A stretch of 5,260 nt of DNA from an uncultured Lachnospiraceae bacterium (GTDB lineage: Bacteria; Bacillota; Clostridia; Lachnospirales; Lachnospiraceae): positions 1 through 5,260 of the forward strand of contig CADBQE010000287.1 of the NCBI GenBank assembly GCA_902796695.1, written 5' to 3'. Within the stretch, counting starts at the first letter, position 1, and the number at the start of each line of letters is the position of its first letter. A program made the translations under genes and the position numbers. Of the stretch, positions 1-5,260 are shown in pieces. A model generated the notes under the pieces. It was not told the DNA's origin and did no database searches. It saw only the letters and a program-made list of their open reading frames with translations.

Positions 1-4
1 AACC

Positions 5-265
5 ATGACCCATTATCAATATACCACCAGCGGCACCTGCTCCGTGCTCATCGACCTGGATCTGGCGGAGGATAACACCGTCCACAATGTAGTTTTCACC
101 GGGGGCTGCCCGGGGAATTTAAAGGCCATCCCCATTTTGGTGGAGGGGCTTACGGTGGATGAGATCGAAGGCAAATTGAAAGATGTGGAATGCGGCAGCA
201 AAGGCACCTCCTGCGCCGGCCAGCTGGCCAAAGCCGTCCGGGCCGCCGCCGAAGCCGCTTCCTGA
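5..265 (+). CDS. TSCPD-domain protein, TIGR03905-like
   Basis: This 86-residue protein resembles the small stand-alone TSCPD proteins (TIGR03905 type) common in Clostridia; their biochemical role is not established. The same domain occurs at the C-terminus of some adenosylcobalamin-dependent ribonucleotide reductases, where its cysteines are thought to bind metal. Visible hallmarks are an N-terminal beta-rich part with Cys12, a GGCPGNL block with Cys35, and a C-terminal block VECGSKGTSC with Cys63 and Cys70 followed by QLAKAV. The usual TSCPDQLA signature reads TSCAGQLA here, so the Pro-Asp pair is replaced while the cysteine is kept. Length is normal for the family. ATG 5 gives the expected N-terminus, but only four bases lie upstream, so the ribosome binding site cannot be seen. 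A strong terminator follows, which separates this gene from mreB. No partner can be inferred from this window. Confidence 0.88.
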   Translation: MTHYQYTTSGTCSVLIDLDLAEDNTVHNVVFTGGCPGNLKAIPILVEGLTVDEIEGKLKDVECGSKGTSCAGQLAKAVRAAAEAAS

Positions 266-285
266 CTTTCTTTTGAAAGTTTTGG

Positions 286-317
286 AGAAAAGGGGGATTT
301 CCTCCTTTTCTTTTTTT
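286..317 (+). terminator. Rho-independent terminator after the TSCPD gene
   Basis: An 11-bp stem pairs 286-296 (AGAAAAGGGGG) with 301-311 (CCTCCTTTTCT) around the four-base loop ATTT at 297-300; the only non-Watson-Crick pair is one G-T wobble. Six T residues follow at 312-317. Stem, loop and T-tract have textbook geometry. It lies 21 nt after the stop codon of the upstream gene. A smaller 6-bp hairpin (ACTTTC, TTTT loop, GAAAGT, 265-280) lies just before it and may add to the structure. The terminator implies that the mreB-recD2-comFC run has its own promoter downstream of about 317. Confidence 0.88.
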
Positions 318-328
318 GCTTAATAGTG

Positions 329-334
329 TAGAAT
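329..334 (+). promoter_or_regulatory. Candidate -10 element for the mreB-recD2-comFC run
   Basis: TAGAAT differs from the TATAAT consensus at one position and lies in the 56-base gap between the terminator and the mreB start, where a promoter would be expected. At 16-18 nt spacing the -35 region falls within the T-rich terminator arm and matches TTGACA poorly. The call therefore rests on one hexamer and on position, and is weak. Confidence 0.25.
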
Positions 335-359
335 GTACCCACTTACGCTTTGACGGATC

Positions 360-365
360 AGGAGG
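360..365 (+). promoter_or_regulatory. Shine-Dalgarno site that sets the mreB start
   Basis: AGGAGG lies 8 nt upstream of ATG 374. It falls inside the reading frame if the earlier TTG at 350 is taken as start, so it argues strongly that translation begins at 374. Confidence 0.85.
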
Positions 366-373
366 ATCAATAC

Positions 374-1384
374 ATGCCCGTTCTCTCCATGGATATAGGC
401 ATCGACCTGGGAACTGCCAGCATACTGGTTTATATAAAAGGCAAAGGCATCGTTCTGAAGGAGCCGTCCGTTGTCGCCTATGACCGGGACCATCAGGAAA
501 TCGTCGCCATCGGTGAGGAAGCGCGCAAAATGATCGGCCGCACGCCCGGCAATATCACCGCGGTACGCCCCTTGAAGCAGGGCGTTATTTCCGATTACAT
601 CGTGACGGAAAAGATGCTGAAATACTTCATCAACAAGGCCATGGCGCGCCGTACGCTGCGCAAGCCGCGCATCAGCATCTGCATCCCCTCCGGCGCCACG
701 GAAGTGGAAAAGAAAGCGGTGGAGGACGCCACCTACAACGCCGGCGCGCGCGAAGTGACCATTATCGAAGAACCCGTGGCGGCCGCCATCGGCGCCGGGA
801 TCGATATTTTCAAGCCCTGCGGCAATATGATCGTGGATATCGGCGGCGGGACCTCGGACATCGCCGTGATCTCGCTGGGCGGCACCGTTGTCAGCACGTC
901 CCTGAAGCTGGCCGGCGACGATTTCGACGAAGCCATCATCCGCTCTATGCGCAAGCGCCATAACCTCCTGATCGGCGAACGCACCGCAGAGGATATCAAG
1001 ATCCACATCGGCTGCGCCTATCCGCGCCCGGAGACCGTCTCCATGGACGTCAAGGGCCGCAATCTGATGACCGGCCTGCCCAAAACCATGTCCATCACCT
1101 CGGATGAAATGCTGGAAGCGCTGCACGATCCCGCTCTGCAGATCGTGGAAGCCATTCACGGCGTTTTAGAGCGTACGCCGCCCGAGCTGGCCTCGGATAT
1201 TTACGAGCGGGGCATCGTGATGACCGGCGGCGGCGCGCTGCTCTCCGGTCTGGATGAACTGATCGAAGAAAAGACCGGCATCAACACCGTGCTGGCCGCC
1301 TCTCCCATGACCGCCGTGGCGGTCGGGACCGGGCAGTTTGTGGACTATATGAATGAAAGCCGCCGCAGAAGCGAGCGGGAATAA
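374..1384 (+). CDS. mreB: Actin-like rod-shape protein, MreB/Mbl family
   Basis: This 336-residue bacterial actin would polymerise with ATP into membrane-associated filaments that guide the elongation machinery for side-wall peptidoglycan. The actin-fold blocks appear in order: phosphate-1 loop DIGIDLGTA at residues 7-15, the EEPVAAAIGAG segment at 132-142 with the glutamate involved in ATP hydrolysis, phosphate-2 loop DIGGGTSD at 155-162, the family-typical LIGERTAEDIK at 199-209, RTPPELASDI at 267-276, and adenosine-binding GIVMTGGGALL at 280-290. Length matches MreB and Mbl. Residue 16 is Ser where Asn is common (GTAN), a small deviation. The frame stays open back to TTG 350, but the AGGAGG at 360-365 favours ATG 374. 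The opening MDIGIDLGTA and LIGERTAEDIKI recall Bacillus Mbl, so MreB versus Mbl is not settled. No mreC or mreD lies next to it; recD2 follows after 9 nt, suggesting cotranscription. Confidence 0.95.
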   Translation: MPVLSMDIGIDLGTASILVYIKGKGIVLKEPSVVAYDRDHQEIVAIGEEARKMIGRTPGNITAVRPLKQGVISDYIVTEKMLKYFINKAMARRTLRKPRISICIPSGATEVEKKAVEDATYNAGAREVTIIEEPVAAAIGAGIDIFKPCGNMIVDIGGGTSDIAVISLGGTVVSTSLKLAGDDFDEAIIRSMRKRHNLLIGERTAEDIKIHIGCAYPRPETVSMDVKGRNLMTGLPKTMSITSDEMLEALHDPALQIVEAIHGVLERTPPELASDIYERGIVMTGGGALLSGLDELIEEKTGINTVLAASPMTAVAVGTGQFVDYMNESRRRSERE

Positions 1385-1393
1385 TTCTTTTGT

Positions 1394-3598
1394 ATGATCA
1401 CGCTTGAAGGAACGCTGGAGCATATCATTTATCGGAATGCCCAGAACGGATACAGCGTCATGGAGCTGTCGGATGAAAACGGCTCCGTCATTATTGTCGG
1501 AAATCTGCCGGAATTAAGTCCCGGCGATTTGGTGCGCGTGGAAGGCAATTTTGTGACCCATCCCTCCTACGGCGAGCAGCTGCAGGTGGAGCGGTGCACG
1601 CTGACCGCTCCGACCACGGTCCGCGCTATCGAGCGGTATCTGGCTTCCGGTATTATTAAGGGGATCGGGCCTATGCTGGCGTCGCGTATCGTTTCCCGCT
1701 TTCAGGAGGATTCGCTGCGCATTCTGGAGGAGGATCCGCAGGCGCTTTCCAAAGTCCCCGGCATTTCTTTAAGCGGCGCCAGAAAAATGTCCGCGCAGGC
1801 GCTCGAAAAGCGCGAGCTGCGCTCCGCTCTGATCTATATGGACGGTCTGGGGATCCCGCTTTCCCTGGCCTCCCGCATCTATGAACGCTACGGCAATACT
1901 CTCTACAGTGTTCTGCAGGCCAATCCCTATCAGCTGATCGACGACCTGACCCATGTGGGCTTCCGCATCGCGGATGAGATTGCCCGCACCTCCGGTCTGG
2001 CTCCGGATTCGGAATTCAGGATCCGCAGCGGCCTGCATTATGCCATGATGCAGGCGCTCGAAGGCGGTCATATCTTTCTGCCGCTCGCCACACTGCTGGA
2101 ATACTCCGAAAAGCTGCTGGACCTGCCGGAAGGTCCTATTCTGCGTGAAATCGACGCGCTGCATCTGGACAAGCGGTTCAAAGTGCAGGACGTTGCCGGT
2201 GTTCCGGCCGTCTATTTAAGCTCGTACTATTTCATGGAAGCCGCTTCCGCGGCTAAGCTGCGGGAGCTGGACCAGACCTTTTCTCTTAAGGAAGCCGACG
2301 TGGAAGCCGATCTTGCACGGCTGGACGGCGAGGCCACGCTGCAGCTGGAAGAAACGCAGCGGGAAGCCGTCAAAACGGCCGTCATGCGCGGTGTCACCGT
2401 GATCACCGGCGGTCCCGGCACCGGAAAAACCACGATCATCTCCGCCATGCTGCGCTACTTTGAAGCCAAAGAGATGACCGTTTCTCTGGCCGCGCCTACG
2501 GGCCGTGCCGCCAAGCGTATTACCGAAACCACCGGCCGCCCCGCCCAGACCATCCACCGTCTGCTGGAATACATGGGCGCGCCCGAAGGCGACGACCGCG
2601 ACAGCACCGGCCTGCTCCGCTTTACCCGCAATGAGTCCTACCCGCTGGAATCCGACGTTGTGATCGTGGATGAGGTCTCCATGGTGGACCTGCCTCTTTT
2701 GTACGCGCTGCTGCGGGCCCTGATCCCCGGCACGCGCCTGATCCTGGTGGGGGACGTCAATCAGCTGCCCTCCGTCGGGCCGGGCAATGTGCTCAAGGAC
2801 ATCCTCCGCTCCGGCGTTTTCGCCTCCATCGCGCTCACGCATATCTTCCGGCAGGACGAGACCAGTGATATCGTGATCAATGCCCACCGCATGATCGAAG
2901 GCGGCCTGATCGATACCGCCAGGAGCAGCCGTGATTTCATGTTTATCCGCCGGCAGAATCCGGAGACCATCCGGGATGTGGTGGTCAAGCTTGTGCGGGA
3001 CAAGCTCCCGGATTATGTGGGCGCCCCCTTCTCCGAGATCCAGGTCATTTCTCCCACCCGCCGCGGTCCGCTCGGTGTGGAAAGCCTGAATCCGCTGCTG
3101 CAGGAAGCCCTGAATCCCCCCGCGGAAGGCAGAAAGGAACGCCGCTTTGCCGGCGGCCTCTTCCGTCAGGGCGACAAAGTCATGCAGATCAAAAACAATT
3201 ATCAGAAGGAATGGACCGCCGGCTCCCGTCGGGGCACCGGCGTGTTCAACGGCGACATCGGCGTGATCGAGGACATCCGCTTTTTCACCGAAGAAGTGGT
3301 GATCCTGTTCGATGAAGAACGCCGCGCCGTTTACCAGTTTGCGGAGATGAACGAACTGGAGCTGGCCTATGCCGTCACCGTGCACAAGGCGCAGGGCAGC
3401 GAGTATCCGGCCGTGGTGATCCCTCTGAAGAACGTGCCCCGGCCGCTCGTGACCCGGCCGCTCATTTATACGGCCGTTACCCGCGCCCGCCGCTGCGTCT
3501 GCCTGGTGGGCGATCCCGTCCTGTTCCAGCAGATGGTCGACAACAATACGGAGCAGCGCCGCTACTCTTCTCTTCACCTGCGCCTGCAGGAGCTCTGA
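1394..3598 (+). CDS. recD2: RecD2-type ATP-dependent DNA helicase
   Basis: This 734-residue protein matches the RecD2 family of SF1B 5'-to-3' helicases, which work without RecBC and are linked to mismatch-repair-related processing, replication-fork maintenance and recombination. Residues 1-75 form the family's N-terminal beta domain, starting MITLEGTLEHIIYRNAQNGY. Helix-hairpin-helix segments lie around 85-102 (GIIKGIGPMLASRIV) and 116-133. The helicase core shows Walker A GPGTGKTT at 340-347 (Lys345), Walker B VDEVSMVD at 425-432 (Asp426, Glu427), motif III VGDVNQLPSVGPG at 452-464, VTVHKAQGSEY at 661-671, and motif VI YTAVTRARR at 692-700 with the expected arginines. All key residues are intact and the length suits the family. 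The Shine-Dalgarno site is poor (a GCGGGA-like stretch about 13 nt upstream), but the start fits the family and lies 9 nt after mreB, so translational coupling is plausible. Confidence 0.96.
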   Translation: MITLEGTLEHIIYRNAQNGYSVMELSDENGSVIIVGNLPELSPGDLVRVEGNFVTHPSYGEQLQVERCTLTAPTTVRAIERYLASGIIKGIGPMLASRIVSRFQEDSLRILEEDPQALSKVPGISLSGARKMSAQALEKRELRSALIYMDGLGIPLSLASRIYERYGNTLYSVLQANPYQLIDDLTHVGFRIADEIARTSGLAPDSEFRIRSGLHYAMMQALEGGHIFLPLATLLEYSEKLLDLPEGPILREIDALHLDKRFKVQDVAGVPAVYLSSYYFMEAASAAKLRELDQTFSLKEADVEADLARLDGEATLQLEETQREAVKTAVMRGVTVITGGPGTGKTTIISAMLRYFEAKEMTVSLAAPTGRAAKRITETTGRPAQTIHRLLEYMGAPEGDDRDSTGLLRFTRNESYPLESDVVIVDEVSMVDLPLLYALLRALIPGTRLILVGDVNQLPSVGPGNVLKDILRSGVFASIALTHIFRQDETSDIVINAHRMIEGGLIDTARSSRDFMFIRRQNPETIRDVVVKLVRDKLPDYVGAPFSEIQVISPTRRGPLGVESLNPLLQEALNPPAEGRKERRFAGGLFRQGDKVMQIKNNYQKEWTAGSRRGTGVFNGDIGVIEDIRFFTEEVVILFDEERRAVYQFAEMNELELAYAVTVHKAQGSEYPAVVIPLKNVPRPLVTRPLIYTAVTRARRCVCLVGDPVLFQQMVDNNTEQRRYSSLHLRLQEL

Positions 3599-3631
3599 GC
3601 GCGCGCTCCCCCTCTCTATTTTCAAAAATCC

Positions 3632-4420
3632 ATGATGAAACAGAATATGATGCGAGCCCCTCTGGCTCCGGGAGACGTCCTGTCTCTCTTATTTCCGCAG
3701 CGCTGTCCTTTCTGCGACAGGCCGCTGCCTTTTCGGGCACGGATCCGGGCACCGCTTACTCTGAGCGGCCCGGACGATCCGTGGATCCATCCCGCTTGCT
3801 TTCCCGGCTCCCTCCTGCTCCGGGAGCCGCTTTGCTTAAAATGCGGGCGAAGTCTGGGCGAGGAAGGCGGCACTTTCTGTCCGGACTGCCGGGATAAATC
3901 CTTCCATTTCAAGCAGAACCGGGCCGTCTGGCGATATGCCGAGCCTGTCCGCAGCGCCGTCACCCGCTTCAAATATCACGGCCGCCAGCAGTACGCCGTG
4001 TATTTTGCGCGTGCCTGGCTTGATGCCTGCCGCGAATATCTGGAGCAGATCCGTCCCCAGGTCCTGATCCCGGTCCCCATCCACCGTCCGCGCCTGCGCG
4101 CCCGCGGCTACAACCAGGCCTCTCTGTTTGCCTATGAACTGGAAAAACTCACCGGCATCCCCTGCCGCGAAGACCTTGTCATCCGCACCAAACACACCGG
4201 CGCCCAGAAAGACCTCGGCCCCGCCGAACGCCTCCGCAACATGGAAAACGCCTTCCGCCTCACCAACCCTCCCGCAGGCATCACCCGCGCCCTCCTCATC
4301 GACGACATCTACACCACCGGCAGCACCCTCGAAACCCTCAGCCGCCTCCTCTCCGACGCCGGCATCCCCGAAATCTACACCGCCACCCTCTGCATCTCCT
4401 ACGGCAAACCAATCCCGTAG
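3632..4420 (+). CDS. comFC: ComFC-like zinc-ribbon phosphoribosyltransferase protein
   Basis: This 262-residue protein has the ComFC/GntX architecture: a cysteine-rich N-terminus and a type I phosphoribosyltransferase fold. In naturally competent bacteria ComFC helps process incoming single-stranded DNA; in many non-competent ones its role is unclear. Zinc-ligand pairs are CPFC at 25-28 (after LFPQR), CLKC at 68-71 and CPDC at 83-86, with an insertion between the first two that adds Cys56. Next come FKYHGRQQY at 113-121, PVPIHRPRLRARGYNQAS at 147-164 and the PRPP-binding loop LLIDDIYTTGST at 221-232. No Shine-Dalgarno site is visible. The next in-frame codon upstream that matters is the recD2 stop, so ATG 3632 is the first possible Met; residues 6 and 7 are alternative Met starts. 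From residue 173 onward, 75 of 90 codons end in C, unlike the first half. The TAG stop belongs to the first REP unit, so the original C-terminus may have been altered. Confidence 0.92.
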   Translation: MMKQNMMRAPLAPGDVLSLLFPQRCPFCDRPLPFRARIRAPLTLSGPDDPWIHPACFPGSLLLREPLCLKCGRSLGEEGGTFCPDCRDKSFHFKQNRAVWRYAEPVRSAVTRFKYHGRQQYAVYFARAWLDACREYLEQIRPQVLIPVPIHRPRLRARGYNQASLFAYELEKLTGIPCREDLVIRTKHTGAQKDLGPAERLRNMENAFRLTNPPAGITRALLIDDIYTTGSTLETLSRLLSDAGIPEIYTATLCISYGKPIP

Positions 4421-4695
4421 GGGCCGATCTACGATGGCCCGCAAAATCAAATCCCCCGAGTTATCGTAGGGGCCGTTGTGTCAACGGCCCGAAAATCGGA
4501 TCCCCCGGGGATATCGTAGGGGCCGCTGTGTCAGCGGCCCGAAAAATCAGATTTCCTTGGGTTATCGTAGGGGCCGTTGTGTCAACGGCCCGCAAAATCA
4601 GATCCCCGGGTTATCGTAGGGGCCGTTGTGTCAACGGCCCGCAAAATCAGATCCCCGGGTTATCGTAGGGGCCGCTGTGTCAGCGGCCCGCAAAA
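4416..4695 (+). repeat. Tandem array of six REP-like GTAG hairpin units
   Basis: Six direct repeats begin with CGTAG at 4416, 4465, 4515, 4566, 4615 and 4664, with lengths 49, 50, 51, 49 and 49 bp and a shorter last copy. Each has a GTAG head, a hairpin, then an A-rich linker (GCAAAATCAGATC type) ending in TTAT or ATAT. Units 2 to 6 have a perfect 9-bp stem with a TGT loop, for example 4470-4478 with 4482-4490. Units 2, 4 and 5 use GGGCCGTTG/CAACGGCCC; units 3 and 6 use GGGCCGCTG/CAGCGGCCC, so both arms change together. Units 4 and 5 are identical over 49 bp. Unit 1 is divergent. The layout fits bacterial REP sequences, in which a GTAG-type head flanks a palindrome recognised by a RAYT transposase, and a RAYT gene follows directly. 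The hairpins lack T-tracts, so as RNA they would more likely protect or pause than terminate. Confidence 0.9.
4417..4440 (+). repeat. Divergent first REP unit overlapping the comFC stop
   Basis: GTAG at 4417-4420 contains the TAG stop of comFC. The following palindrome, 4421-4440, differs from the other five: GGGCC pairs with GGCCC, then a bulged G, then AT pairs with AT around loop CTACG. One extra C on the right arm (ATCGGCCC) would make an 8-bp perfect stem, so this unit looks like a related REP variant that has lost a base. Its linker matches the others apart from a few substitutions. Confidence 0.75.
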
Positions 4696-4716
4696 ATAAT
4701 CATACATCAATTATGG

Positions 4717-4722
4717 AAAGGA
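4717..4722 (+). promoter_or_regulatory. Shine-Dalgarno site of the RAYT gene
   Basis: AAAGGA (within GGAAAGGA) lies 6 nt before ATG 4729 and supports that start. The AT-rich stretch 4691-4714 between the last REP hairpin and this site could hold a promoter, but no convincing -35/-10 pair is visible. Confidence 0.7.
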
Positions 4723-4728
4723 TGAATT

Positions 4729-5181
4729 ATGTCAAATCTGCCGTCTCGAAAAAAAATTCGACTGAAAGACTGGGATTATTCTTCTGCCGGCATGTATTTT
4801 ATTACGATCTGCACCGAAGGAAAGCGTCCGATACTTGGTGAGGTCCGAACCTGCGGGGAGGATACGTCTGTGGTTCTGTCTCCGGCGGGGGAGTGTGCCG
4901 AAAGAATTCTTCGGAGGATGCCGGGGATCGATCATTTTATTATTATGCCGAATCATATTCATTTTCTGGTGATGATTCCGGAGGATTACGGAGAAGGAAC
5001 AAGGGCTCTGCCGCAGCTGGTCCGATCGTATAAAGCCTGTGTCAGCAGGGAACTCGGAGAAGGGATCTGGCAGAGAGGATATTATGAGCATGTAATAAGG
5101 AATTCAACGGATTATCTCTCTCACGTGAAATATATTGTCGAGAATCCGCTCCGGTGGGTGTATGACAAATATTATATTTAA
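4729..5181 (+). CDS. REP-associated tyrosine transposase (HUH/Y1, IS200-like)
   Basis: This 150-residue protein fits the RAYT branch of Y1 HUH single-strand DNA nucleases related to IS200/IS605 TnpA. Such enzymes nick and rejoin single-stranded DNA at REP hairpins through a tyrosine linkage. The N-terminus has the family opening RLKDWDYSSAGMYFITICT (residues 11-29). The metal-binding HUH motif is intact in MPNHIHFLVMI (73-83, His76 and His78). The catalytic tyrosine should be Tyr118 or Tyr119 in WQRGYYEHVIRN (114-125), and YIVENPLRW (135-143) closes the domain as in RAYTs. Length is at the short end but all core blocks are present, so the gene appears functional. GC is about 49 % over 4741-5160, well below recD2 and comFC, and codon use is more AT-rich, suggesting transfer. 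The REP array upstream and an inverted REP-like copy downstream are its probable substrates. Classical IS200 is less likely because the gene sits among multiple REPs. Confidence 0.92.
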   Translation: MSNLPSRKKIRLKDWDYSSAGMYFITICTEGKRPILGEVRTCGEDTSVVLSPAGECAERILRRMPGIDHFIIMPNHIHFLVMIPEDYGEGTRALPQLVRSYKACVSRELGEGIWQRGYYEHVIRNSTDYLSHVKYIVENPLRWVYDKYYI

Positions 5182-5235
5182 GGTGCTATAGCAGGCCGAT
5201 TACAAACAAGGTGAATTGCTGCGCAGCTGCAAGAG

Positions 5236-5260
5236 AGGGCGGCCTGGGCCGTCGGCCCCT
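5236..5260 (-). repeat. Inverted, incomplete REP-like copy at the window edge
   Basis: Read on the - strand, the last bases give AGGGGCCGACGGCCC, which matches the TAGGGGCCG start of the upstream units, in opposite orientation and with a different, imperfect palindrome (GGG/CCC outer arm and CGGC/GCCG inner arm). The GTAG head would be completed by the next two bases outside the window. A RAYT gene between oppositely oriented REPs is the expected arrangement for such loci. Only nine or so bases of the head match well, so the assignment is moderate. Confidence 0.6.

Larger units (their letters stand above)
4416..5260 (+). mobile_element. REP/RAYT locus (array, transposase, inverted copy)
   Basis: The array, the lower-GC transposase gene and the inverted REP-like end are read together as one domesticated or mobile REP/RAYT module placed directly against comFC. 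No target-site duplication can be recognised, because the left boundary lies in the comFC stop codon and the right boundary lies outside the window. RAYTs usually behave as single-copy resident genes that spread REPs, so the gene itself may not be mobile. Confidence 0.65.

Noticed and set aside
350..373. TTG 350 as start of the MreB protein (344 residues)
   Set aside because: The AGGAGG Shine-Dalgarno site lies within that extension, 8 nt before ATG 374, and the extra residues do not resemble a family N-terminus.
320..1159. 279-codon open frame antisense to mreB
   Set aside because: Same shadow effect over a conserved actin-fold gene, with no recognisable domain or ribosome binding site.
2216..3625. 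469-codon open frame antisense to recD2
   Set aside because: It runs opposite a fully motif-intact helicase; its His/Gly/Asp/Ala-rich composition is what GC-rich coding DNA gives on the complementary strand. No domain is recognisable.
3632..4420. comFC as proof of natural competence
   Set aside because: ComFC-like proteins are widespread in bacteria not known to be competent, and no other competence gene lies in the window.
4128..4469. 113-codon Pro/Ser/Ala-rich open frame in another frame of comFC
   Set aside because: Its low-complexity composition is a by-product of the C-rich codons of comFC in this segment, and it runs into the REP array.
4416..4695. Regular 49-51 bp spacing reminiscent of a CRISPR array
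   Set aside because: The segments between hairpins are near-identical to each other rather than unique spacers, units vary within the stem, and there are no cas genes. A RAYT gene next to it explains the array better.
4421..4695. REP hairpins as the rho-independent terminator of comFC
   Set aside because: Stems are strong, but none is followed by a T-tract; the sequence after each is A-rich. Transcript stabilisation or pausing remains possible.
4626..4841. 71-codon open frame spanning the repeats and the start of the RAYT gene
   Set aside because: It translates REP sequence and then the RAYT gene in the wrong frame, and has no ribosome binding site.

Overview
The window looks like a chromosomal segment of a moderately GC-rich anaerobic Firmicute, probably class Clostridia. 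The grounds are Gram-positive-type Shine-Dalgarno sites, a TIGR03905-type TSCPD protein, a lone MreB/Mbl gene without mreC or mreD beside it, a RecD2 helicase (the RecD form found outside RecBCD) and a ComFC-like protein. No sequence search was possible, so family names rest on motifs and the taxonomic call is an inference.

Layout, all on the + strand. (1) 5-265 encodes a small TSCPD-domain protein, closed by a strong intrinsic terminator at 286-317. (2) 374-4420 is a compact, operon-like run: mreB/mbl (start reset to ATG 374 by a good Shine-Dalgarno site), recD2 after 9 nt, and comFC after 33 nt. They serve cell-shape scaffolding, DNA repair or fork processing, and a phosphoribosyltransferase-fold protein linked to DNA uptake or recombination. 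(3) 4416-4695 is a head-to-tail array of six REP-like units with a 49-51 bp period. Each unit opens with GTAG; five then carry a perfect 9-bp hairpin with a TGT loop. The first unit's GTAG supplies the TAG stop of comFC. (4) 4729-5181 encodes a 150-aa HUH/Y1 transposase of the REP-associated tyrosine transposase (RAYT) type. (5) 5182-5260 is a non-coding tail ending in what looks like an inverted REP copy, cut by the window edge.

The part of most interest is the right-hand third, a RAYT gene with its probable cognate REP array. RAYTs are known to recognise a short GTAG-type tetranucleotide next to a REP hairpin. Here the GTAG, the hairpin, compensatory stem changes between units, an exact duplicate unit and the inverted copy beyond the gene all point to an active or recently active REP/RAYT locus inserted at the 3' end of comFC. 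The RAYT gene is clearly lower in GC (about 49 % over 4741-5160 by hand count) than its neighbours. The last 90 codons of comFC, directly before the array, also change abruptly to almost exclusive C-ending codons, a composition switch I cannot explain from the protein.
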